Shown: positions 5,868 to 12,073 of the stretch, in pieces
Numbering within the stretch: position 1 is the first letter of the stretch
Layout: each line of letters opens with the position of its first letter
Program-made: the position numbers and the translations under genes
Origin: an uncultured Collinsella sp.
GTDB taxonomy: Bacteria; Actinomycetota; Coriobacteriia; Coriobacteriales; Coriobacteriaceae
DNA: 17,189 nt
Reading direction: 5' to 3'
Assembly: GCA_900553705.1 (NCBI GenBank)
Contig: USEK01000014.1
Span: forward strand, 1 to 17,189
The notes under the pieces: generated by a model
Seen by the model: only the letters and a program-made list of their open reading frames with translations
Told to the model about the DNA's origin: nothing
The model's database searches: none

Positions 5868-7220
5868 ATGTCTGACGACTTTTACACCATGGTCGATTCC
5901 GGAGACCCGGCACCCGACAACGAGCACATCACCGGCGTGCGCGAAGAGCGTGCGGAAGGCGAGCAGACGACCACGCAGGCGCCAAAAGCCATGTACGCCG
6001 CGCGCATCGCCGTCTATGACGACATGCTGTCGACACCGCGGGTGATCGTCATTGATCCGCAAGATGTCCGCACGTATTTGGAAGAGACGACCAACACCGT
6101 CTACCAGTGCATGAAAGAACAAGGTGGCCATATCTCGCTCATGGTCATCCGCGAGATTGTCGAAAACTTTATCCACGCACACTTTGCCGAGCCCATCATC
6201 TCGATTCTGGACGGCGGAGACACCATCCGCTTTGCTGACCAAGGACCCGGCATCGACGACAAGGAACGTGCTTTCGACTTTGGCGTTACCAGCGCAAACA
6301 GCAAGATGAAGCGCTATATCCGTGGAACCGGAGCAGGGTTTCCCATGGTGCAGGAGTATTTGGAAAACGCCGGCGGTGCCGTATCCATCGAGGACAACAT
6401 GGGCAACGGCACCGTGGTTACGGTAAGCCTGAACCCTAAACGCGTGCAGGAAATCGAGCGTGCCGGCGGACGCGGCGCTGCCGTGCGGCCCGAGACGGAG
6501 CAGCCCACATATCCCCTGCCGGGAGCTTTTGCGCAGCAGCCCGTGGCAACGCAGCAGATGCAGCCCCCCGTGGGACAGATGCAGCAGCCCGGAATGCTTC
6601 CCACACAAGAACCCCAGGCGGCATCTATGTCGATGCCGCCAAACATGCCAGAGGCCATGCCACTGGCTGATCAGGATGCAGCAGCAATGCAGCAGGCGAC
6701 GGGGGCGCCGGGTGGCCAGCAAATGGGCTATCAGCCGTACCAACAGGGATATCTATATCAGCAGATGCCGCCACTGGGGTATGGCCAGCAGTTCCCGCAG
6801 CAGTACCAGCAGGGATATCAGCAGCCGTACCAGCAGATGCCGCAGCAGCAGTACAACCCCTGGGCCCAGCAGATGCCTCCGCAGCCTTACCAACAGTGGC
6901 CTCAAAGTTTTCAACAGCAAATGCCGCCGATGCAGAGTTCTCAACAACCAGCAGCTCAAATGATGTATCCTAATGCAGCAAATCAGTATGCGCAGCCACA
7001 ACCGGACGTGTTCGTAAGCGATCGCGGCAACGCCGCGCTGGGCTATCTGGCGCAAAATCAAGCGTGCGGTGCTACCGATCTGGCGAGGGCGTTTGGAAAC
7101 TCGGCCCCCACTTGGTCACGCACGCTCAATGACTTGGCGCAGGCCGGCTTGGTCATCAAGCATGGCCAGAAATACCATCTGACCGAACTCGGCGCCGCTC
7201 GCGTGCGAGCTCAGAGCTAA
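5868..7220 (+). CDS. GHKL-type ATPase with Gln-rich linker and C-terminal winged-helix domain, upstream of dnaA
   Basis: The product is 450 residues with three parts. An N-terminal GHKL (histidine-kinase/gyrase-like) ATP-binding domain carries an N box REIVENFIHAH (95-105, with E96 and N100), a G1 box DQGPGI (124-129), a G2 box GTGAGFPMV (153-161) and a final NGTVVTVSLN strand. A low-complexity linker (about 211-380) is dominated by Gln, Pro, Met and Tyr, with repeated PYQQ and YQQGY units, like prion-type or phase-separating regions. A C-terminal domain (about 385-448) reads as a winged helix: ALGYLAQNQ, then ATDLARAFGNSAPTWSRTLN, then LAQAGLVIKHGQKYHLTELG. No His phosphoacceptor (H-box), sensor or membrane segment is visible, so it is not an ordinary sensor kinase. 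It lies 15 bases before dnaA and is probably co-transcribed. Two DnaA-box-like sites lie within the linker-coding DNA. The start ATG 5868 has only a weak upstream GAGCGG. The function is unknown; an ATP-switched DNA-binding regulator of dnaA or oriC is my inference. Confidence 0.9.
   Translation: MSDDFYTMVDSGDPAPDNEHITGVREERAEGEQTTTQAPKAMYAARIAVYDDMLSTPRVIVIDPQDVRTYLEETTNTVYQCMKEQGGHISLMVIREIVENFIHAHFAEPIISILDGGDTIRFADQGPGIDDKERAFDFGVTSANSKMKRYIRGTGAGFPMVQEYLENAGGAVSIEDNMGNGTVVTVSLNPKRVQEIERAGGRGAAVRPETEQPTYPLPGAFAQQPVATQQMQPPVGQMQQPGMLPTQEPQAASMSMPPNMPEAMPLADQDAAAMQQATGAPGGQQMGYQPYQQGYLYQQMPPLGYGQQFPQQYQQGYQQPYQQMPQQQYNPWAQQMPPQPYQQWPQSFQQQMPPMQSSQQPAAQMMYPNAANQYAQPQPDVFVSDRGNAALGYLAQNQACGATDLARAFGNSAPTWSRTLNDLAQAGLVIKHGQKYHLTELGAARVRAQS
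6724..6960 (+). repeat. Gln-rich degenerate repeat tract in the ATPase gene
   Basis: CAG/CAA-rich DNA encodes repeated PYQQ (residues 290-293, 320-323, 340-343) and YQQGY (291-295, 313-317) units. It looks like a tract that expanded by slippage or duplication, with later drift. Confidence 0.7.
6908..6946 (+). promoter_or_regulatory. Two DnaA-box-like sites inside the coding sequence
   Basis: TTTTCAACA (6908-6916) and TTCTCAACA (6938-6946) both follow AG and lie 30 bp apart, start to start. They are the same 9-mers as the intergenic sites at 5722, 5775 and 5745. They break the otherwise CAG-rich linker with AGT-TTT and AGT-TCT codons. Confidence 0.55.
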
Positions 7221-7235
7221 AGAACGGGAGAGACA

Positions 7236-8960
7236 GTGGACGAGGAAGCAAGCATCATCCTGGGGGATGCCATCGCCTTTTGCCAGCGCGACGGCCAAGA
7301 TGCACGCCTCATCAACATGCTGGGGCAATCGCGCGCCATAAGCCTGACCGAAGATACGCTCACGATCGAGGCCCCCTCGCGCTTTGCCATCGCGCAGCTC
7401 AAAAAGCATCAGCCGACCATTGAGGCCTATCTGGAAGAAATCGCCTTTGCACCGATTGCGCTCGACATCGTGGCGCCGCAAGGCGCCGCGACGGAATCCG
7501 CTGCCGCGACGGCGCCCGCCACGGCTCCCGCTGCTTCCCCGGCGGCGCCGGCCTCCGCAGGCGACGTGCCGACAATCGAGCACCAGCACAGCGATGTTTC
7601 CCGTGAAACCATGGCACCGTTGCCGACCGCGGCGGCGACGTCAACGAACGCACCCGTCACGCACATGCCCATCGCTCACGACGCAACGACGGGCGCGGAT
7701 TCGGGCATTGCAATCAAGAACACGCTCTCGGCCGATGATTTTCGTCGCATGATGAACCAGATGAAGGGCGGAGCGCCAGCTAAATCCACGCAAGCTGCGA
7801 CCCCCGCTTCACCCATGCCAGCACCGACCGTACCGGCCGAGCAGAATACGGATGGAGCCCCACTCGCCGCGAACTCAAAATTTACCTTTGAGAACTTTGT
7901 CTACGGCCCCGAGAACAGCCATGCCTATCGCTCGGCACTCAAGTTTGCCGCCCTCGCGGACGAGCGGGGCACGTGCACATCACTGTTCATCTACGGCAAA
8001 TCGGGCCTGGGCAAGACGCACCTGCTGCTTGCCATCAAAAACGAGCTCGCCGAAAAGTCGCCCGAGATCAAGGTCAAGTATGCCAACTCCCAGGCATATC
8101 TGGACGACCTGATGACCGAGTTCGACCGCCAAAAGAAGAGCAACGCCCCCATCATGCAGGCGTACCACGGCGTGGACGTGCTCATCATCGACGACATCCA
8201 AAACATCATCGGCAAGCGCGCGAGCGTGGACTACTTTTTCCAGCTCATGGACGAGTTCATCCGCAACAACAAGAAGGTCGTCATCGCGGCAGACCGCGCC
8301 CCCAAGGATCTGAGCATGGACGAGCGTCTAACCAGCCGCTTCAACGCCGGCATGCTCTGCCTGGTCGCAGAGCCCAGCTACGAAATGAAATACAAGATCT
8401 TGCAGCGCTATTACGAGAACACCATCGTCGCCGCTCCCGAGGCAGGCGACGACTCGCTGCTGGCGGCCTATGGGGGCGACGGCGGGCACCTGACCGACGA
8501 GCACTTTAAACACATGGCCGAGGTCTCGGGCACCAACATCCGCGAACTCGAGAGCTTTTGCGAGCGCTGCGCCGGCGAGGCGGGCGACCGCGAGCGCGAG
8601 GGCGGGGAGCTCACCTTTGACGATATCGACGCCATCGCCAGCCAGTACTTTGACACATCGGCCAAAAAGATCAACGTCCAGACGGTTCAGTCCGTCATCG
8701 AAGAGCAGTACGGCGTGACGCACGAGGAGCTCATCGGCCCGCGTCGCAACGCCAATATCGCCAAAGCACGCCATATCGCTATCTACCTGGCCATCGAGAT
8801 GTGCGAGATGACGACCACGGCGGTGGGCGCCGAATTTGGCAACCGCAACCACTCGACCGTCAGCACGAGTTACAAAAAGGTCCAGAAGATGATCCAGGAA
8901 GACCGCACCGTCACCGAAGACCTCAAGTCGCTGCGCGATAAAATTACACTGCGCTCGTAG
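7236..8960 (+). CDS. dnaA: Chromosomal replication initiator protein DnaA
   Basis: The product is a 574-residue DnaA, longer than usual (about 450-470). It binds DnaA boxes, oligomerises with ATP and opens oriC. Domain I spans about 1-78. Domain II (about 80-210) is long and Ala/Pro/Thr-rich. Domain III is AAA+ with KFTFENFVYGPENSHAY, Walker A GKSGLGKTH (254-262), Walker B LIIDDIQ (316-322) and RLTSRF (364-369, arginine-finger region). An insertion of about 20 residues, relative to remembered E. coli DnaA, lies around 397-420 in the lid region before NIRELES. Domain IV (about 481-574) has GPRRNANIAKARHIAIYLAI and the recognition signature FGNRNHSTV (534-542), where N538 replaces the usual Asp. 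The start is GTG 7236 with GGGAG five bases upstream. A degenerate parS lies in the domain II coding DNA. It follows the GHKL-ATPase gene by 15 bases. Confidence 0.97.
   Translation: MDEEASIILGDAIAFCQRDGQDARLINMLGQSRAISLTEDTLTIEAPSRFAIAQLKKHQPTIEAYLEEIAFAPIALDIVAPQGAATESAAATAPATAPAASPAAPASAGDVPTIEHQHSDVSRETMAPLPTAAATSTNAPVTHMPIAHDATTGADSGIAIKNTLSADDFRRMMNQMKGGAPAKSTQAATPASPMPAPTVPAEQNTDGAPLAANSKFTFENFVYGPENSHAYRSALKFAALADERGTCTSLFIYGKSGLGKTHLLLAIKNELAEKSPEIKVKYANSQAYLDDLMTEFDRQKKSNAPIMQAYHGVDVLIIDDIQNIIGKRASVDYFFQLMDEFIRNNKKVVIAADRAPKDLSMDERLTSRFNAGMLCLVAEPSYEMKYKILQRYYENTIVAAPEAGDDSLLAAYGGDGGHLTDEHFKHMAEVSGTNIRELESFCERCAGEAGDREREGGELTFDDIDAIASQYFDTSAKKINVQTVQSVIEEQYGVTHEELIGPRRNANIAKARHIAIYLAIEMCEMTTTAVGAEFGNRNHSTVSTSYKKVQKMIQEDRTVTEDLKSLRDKITLRS
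7595..7610. promoter_or_regulatory. parS: Degenerate parS-like site inside dnaA
   Basis: TGTTTCCCGTGAAACC matches the parS consensus at 14 of 16 positions; both mismatches are A to C. It encodes DVSRET in the variable domain II of DnaA, where a binding site could be kept with little protein cost. Confidence 0.6.
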
Positions 8961-9198
8961 GGAAATAGAGACACCTGTTGAAAACTTGTCGAAACCACGG
9001 GCATAAGGTGTCTAAAACCCAACCCGCGGTGATGAAAAGTTTTGCGCAGGTTTTGAACGTGGAAAACCACCCCTGTTGCACACAGGTTGCTGTCGATTCT
9101 CTTTCTTGGTCTGACCTGCGTCTTTGGGAGTAATCAACAGTTTCGTCAGTGCTATTACTATTATTAAGATATTTATATCTATAGAAAGGTATTAAAAG
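8961..9198. other. oriC: Origin subregion 2 (dnaA-dnaN intergenic region) with DnaA-box-like sites and AT-rich unwinding candidate
   Basis: The 238-bp gap holds DnaA-box-like 9-mers: TTTTCAACA at 8976-8984 (-), GTTTCGACA at 8987-8995 (-), TTTTCATCA at 9030-9038 (-), TTTTCCACG at 9058-9066 (-) and TAATCAACA at 9131-9139 (+). A trio-like tract at 9152-9166 follows, then AT-rich DNA up to the dnaN ribosome-binding site, including a dyad AGATAT-TT-ATATCT at 9167-9180. The order box, spacer, trio, AT-rich DNA, dnaN is the layout known from the B. subtilis unwinding region. The dnaN promoter must lie here or upstream but is not resolved. Confidence 0.75.
9152..9166. promoter_or_regulatory. DnaA-trio-like tract (five repeats)
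   Basis: CTATTACTATTATTA is five perfect repeats of the form (C/T)TA, i.e. TA(A/G) units on the other strand, which is the DnaA-trio form. It begins 12 bases after the DnaA-box-like TAATCAACA at 9131-9139 and runs directly into AT-rich DNA. DnaA-trios are bound by DnaA on single-stranded DNA during origin opening. Confidence 0.65.
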
Positions 9199-10302
9199 AT
9201 GAAGTTCACCGTCAGCCAGAGCTCGCTTACACAAGCCATCGGCGTCGTTATGAAGGGTGTCGCTTCGGCATCCACCCTTCCCATCCTGTCGGGCGTGCTC
9301 GTTAAGGCCCAAGACGGCATCTTGGAATTCCAGACCTCTAACTACACTATCTCGATCCGTCATCGCATCGCGGCGCATGTCGAAGAAGAGGGCGAGATGG
9401 TTATCCCCTGTAAGATGCTCTCCAATATCACCAAGACCCTCCCCGATGCCCCGGTCACCTTTGAGCTGTCCGAGCGCCAGGTGCTGATTGGTTGCGAGAA
9501 GAGCTCTTTTAGGCTGAACACGCTCGATGCCAATGACTTCCCCGAGTTTCCGGCCTATGCCATCGAGAGTGCCGTGGAGCTGCCGACCGATGTCTTGTCC
9601 GAAATGGTCGGCCGCGTGTGGCGCGTCACCTCGACCGACAAGGCTCGCCCCATCCTGGGCGGCGTGCACATGAAGGTCGAGAACAACACCGTACGCCTGG
9701 TGGCGACCGATTCCTTCCGCTTGGCCGTGTGCGATACGCAGGTCGAGACCTCGACCCTCGAGGGCTCCTTTGAGCTCAACGTTCCGGCTGACGCCTTTAA
9801 CGACGCGCTGAACATCATGGCCAGCCAGGCGACCATCATGATCGGGGCTACCGACACCCAGGTCGTCTTCGAGGCCGGCAACACCACCTACGTGTCGCGT
9901 CGCATCGAGGGCGTGTACCCCAACTACAAGCAGCTCATCCCCGATTCGTGCGTGACGAGCGTCAAGATCGATGTCGCCGCCTTTAACGCCGCCCTCAAGC
10001 GCGTGGCCGTTATCGCGAGCGCCAACCCCGCCGTCAAGTTCGAGATCGATGTCGAGAACGGGCAGATGGGCCTGTCCTCCATTTCCAATGACCAGGACCT
10101 TGCGCAGGAGACGATCGATGTCGAGGCTGAGGGCGAGTCGGGTACCATCGCCTTCAACTACCACTACATCTTCGGCTGCCTCAATGCCCTGTCCAAGGAG
10201 AAGGAGATCACGCTGGAGCTCAAGAGCTACTCGCAGGCGGGCATCTTCAAGTCCTACGACAAGATCAACTACCTGTACCTGGTCATGCCGGTCCGCATCT
10301 AG
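9199..10302 (+). CDS. dnaN: DNA polymerase III subunit beta (sliding clamp)
   Basis: The product is 367 residues, the normal size for the ring-shaped clamp that tethers DNA polymerase III and other enzymes to DNA. Features seen: start MKFTVSQSSLTQAIGVVMKG with the usual TLPILSGVLV; FRLNTLDANDFPEFP in the first half; RPILGGVHM and RLVATDSFRLAV in the middle domain; SRRIEGVYPNYKQLIP; and the family ending YLVMPVRI, close to the common YLIMPMRL. The start is ATG 9199, with AAAGG about 9 bases upstream. It is followed after 9 bases by recF. Base composition is GC-rich, like the rest of the right arm. Confidence 0.98.
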   Translation: MKFTVSQSSLTQAIGVVMKGVASASTLPILSGVLVKAQDGILEFQTSNYTISIRHRIAAHVEEEGEMVIPCKMLSNITKTLPDAPVTFELSERQVLIGCEKSSFRLNTLDANDFPEFPAYAIESAVELPTDVLSEMVGRVWRVTSTDKARPILGGVHMKVENNTVRLVATDSFRLAVCDTQVETSTLEGSFELNVPADAFNDALNIMASQATIMIGATDTQVVFEAGNTTYVSRRIEGVYPNYKQLIPDSCVTSVKIDVAAFNAALKRVAVIASANPAVKFEIDVENGQMGLSSISNDQDLAQETIDVEAEGESGTIAFNYHYIFGCLNALSKEKEITLELKSYSQAGIFKSYDKINYLYLVMPVRI

Positions 10303-10311
10303 CGCTGCGCC

Positions 10312-11418
10312 ATGACCATGTTCGCCCGCGATCTTTCCGTCGCGCACTACCGCAGTTTCGAGAGCTATCGTCTTGCCCTGGACGAGGGCGTGACGATACT
10401 TGCGGGACCCAACGCGGCGGGAAAGACCAATCTCATAGAGGCGCTGCAGCTGCTGACGAGCGGCGCCTCGTTTAGGCATCCGACCGCAGCCGAGCTCGTC
10501 CATGACGGCGTGGGCTCGTGCAAGATCGAGCTGAGGCTCGAGGGCGACGGCCGCGTACTTGATATGGGATTGAGCGCGGAGGACGGTAAGCGCTCGTTTA
10601 GTCGCAACGGCAAGAGATGCTCTGCCGCCGGTGTGCGCGGGATTCTGCCGAGCGTGCTGTTTTGCCCCGACCATCTGGACATGGTTAAGCGAGGCGCCAG
10701 TGTGCGCCGCGCCGCCCTCGATGACTTTGGCATGCAGCTGAGCGCGCGTTATGCCGATCTTGCGAGCACCTATGGGCGCTGCGTGACCCAGCGTAACGCC
10801 CTGCTCAAGGAGACCTGGTGCTGTCGCGAGATGCTCGGCGCGTGGAACGATTCGATTGCTCGCGCGGGCTCGGCCCTGCTCGTGCACCGGTTGGCCCTAC
10901 TCGACCGGCTGGCGGGCCATGTGCACACTGCCTACGGGCAAGTGGCGTCCGGCGAGGCTGCCAACGTGACCTATGCGTCCACGCTGGGGGATTTGCCCCA
11001 GGTCGAGGATCGCGAAGAGCTGAAGGGTTGGGCGTACGAGCGCATGCTGGCCGCCCTTGACGAGCATGCCGACGAGGAAATTCGCCGCGGCGTGACGTTG
11101 GTGGGACCGCATCGCGACGAGATCGAGTTCACCGTGGCGGGTCGCTCCGCCCGTTCATTTGCCAGCCAAGGACAGCAGCGCACGCTGGTACTGTCCTGGA
11201 AGGTGGCCGAGGTGGCCGTGGCTCGCGATGTCCTGGGCACCGCCCCGCTGCTGCTTTTGGACGACGTGATGAGCGAGCTCGACGGCGAGCGTCGCGGCGC
11301 TTTCCTGCGGCTGATCGGCGATGATATCCAGACGGTCATAACTACGACCAACCTGGGGTACTTTACCGATGACCTGCTTGATCGAGCCAAGGTGGTGAGC
11401 ATGGGTGAGACGTGCTAA
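10312..11418 (+). CDS. recF: DNA replication and repair protein RecF
   Basis: The product is a 368-residue RecF, an SMC-like ATPase that helps load RecA at single-strand gaps and restart forks. Features seen: the start ARDLSVAHYRSFESY, Walker A GPNAAGKT (residues 32-39), FCPDHLDMVK in the middle, the ABC-type signature SQGQQRT (285-291) and Walker B LLLLDDVMSELD (313-324). Two in-frame ATGs (10312 and 10318) compete for the start, and neither has a good Shine-Dalgarno; being 9 bases from dnaN, it probably relies on coupling. Its 3' end overlaps the next gene by 14 bases. Confidence 0.97.
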   Translation: MTMFARDLSVAHYRSFESYRLALDEGVTILAGPNAAGKTNLIEALQLLTSGASFRHPTAAELVHDGVGSCKIELRLEGDGRVLDMGLSAEDGKRSFSRNGKRCSAAGVRGILPSVLFCPDHLDMVKRGASVRRAALDDFGMQLSARYADLASTYGRCVTQRNALLKETWCCREMLGAWNDSIARAGSALLVHRLALLDRLAGHVHTAYGQVASGEAANVTYASTLGDLPQVEDREELKGWAYERMLAALDEHADEEIRRGVTLVGPHRDEIEFTVAGRSARSFASQGQQRTLVLSWKVAEVAVARDVLGTAPLLLLDDVMSELDGERRGAFLRLIGDDIQTVITTTNLGYFTDDLLDRAKVVSMGETC

Positions 11419-11968
11419 TTACGAGCGCGAGAGCGAGACAGTCGCCTTCAGTGGATTTTTGAACGCAGAGCGCCAGCGCATCCTGGCGGCTGCAACGCCT
11501 AAGCGCCGTGCGCAGATGGAGGCCGCCGAGGAGTCGCGCGCGGTCTATCGCGCCTGGAATGCGGTGTGCTCGGGCACGCGCGAGGGACGCCATGTGACGG
11601 GCCTGCGCTACCTGCCCGAGTCCAACGAACTGCTGGTGTACCTCGATTCGCCCTCGTGGACGCAGGAGATGACGCTGTTGCGCGAGATCATCCGGGCGCG
11701 CATGGAGCGGGCCGGCGCGCATGTGGACGGTCTGGTGTTCAAAACCACCGCGCCCGGTCACACGCCGCCCGCCGCCAAGGAGCGCCTGCGCCCGGCGACG
11801 ACCGAGCGCCCGCCGGCCCCGCACGCCGACCTAAGTGAGGCCGAGTGCACCGAGATCGAGCGCCAGGTGGCGCCCATCGAAGACCAAAAACTGCGCGAGG
11901 CCCTCGAGAATGCCATGAGAGCCAGTGCCGAGTGGGCCAAGGGCGTGCAAAGCAAAAAAGAGCCTTAA
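11405..11968 (+). CDS. dciA: DUF721 (DciA-like) protein, putative helicase-loading factor
   Basis: The product is 187 residues. Residues about 45-115 fit the DUF721/DciA fold: VYRAWNAVCSG, then LPESNELLVYLDSPSWTQEM, then LLREIIRARMERAGAHVDGLVFK. DciA is the ancestral loader or operator of the replicative helicase DnaB in bacteria without DnaC/DnaI, and recF-DUF721-gyrB is a conserved order in actinobacteria. The C-terminal part (about 118-187) is charged and of low conservation. The start is GTG 11405, overlapping the end of recF, with no better start downstream near the domain. A terminator follows 30 bases after the stop. The family call is fairly sure; the helicase-loading function is inferred from the family. 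Confidence 0.85.
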   Translation: MRRANYERESETVAFSGFLNAERQRILAAATPKRRAQMEAAEESRAVYRAWNAVCSGTREGRHVTGLRYLPESNELLVYLDSPSWTQEMTLLREIIRARMERAGAHVDGLVFKTTAPGHTPPAAKERLRPATTERPPAPHADLSEAECTEIERQVAPIEDQKLREALENAMRASAEWAKGVQSKKEP

Positions 11969-11994
11969 ATCGCATCTGGTGGCCTTGTAGAGCC

Positions 11995-12024
11995 AAATAC
12001 CCTCGGTCCCGAGGGTATTTTTTT
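11995..12024 (+). terminator. Rho-independent terminator of the dnaN-recF-dciA unit
   Basis: The stem ATACCCTCG (11997-12005) with CGAGGGTAT (12010-12018) has a 4-nt loop and is followed by a run of seven T (12018-12024). It separates dciA from gyrB. Confidence 0.93.
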
Positions 12025-12050
12025 ACGATAAACTAGTAAGGCTGTACACA
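12022..12050 (+). promoter_or_regulatory. Possible gyrB promoter
   Basis: TTTACG (12022-12027) and TACACA (12045-12050) are 17 bases apart. The match is weak (four and three of six), but a promoter is expected here because a terminator closes the upstream unit. Confidence 0.3.
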
Positions 12051-12073
12051 TTTTCTTGACTGAAGGAGGACGT

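Noticed and set aside
5778..6743. A 321-codon minus-strand frame overlapping the origin and the ATPase gene
   Set aside because: The plus-strand frame carries clear GHKL boxes. The minus product is a His/Arg/Leu-rich composition artefact.
6724..6960. CRISPR-like or satellite array in the CAG-rich tract
   Set aside because: Repeats are short, irregular, without spacers and in frame with a protein linker.
8944..10887. A 647-codon open frame on the minus strand across dnaN and recF
   Set aside because: It is antisense to dnaN and recF, which have full family motifs. Such long shadow frames are common opposite GC-rich genes, and its translation shows no recognisable domain.
12056..12073. Upstream TTG start for gyrB
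   Set aside because: The Shine-Dalgarno sequence lies inside this extension; GTG 12074 fits the family N-terminus.
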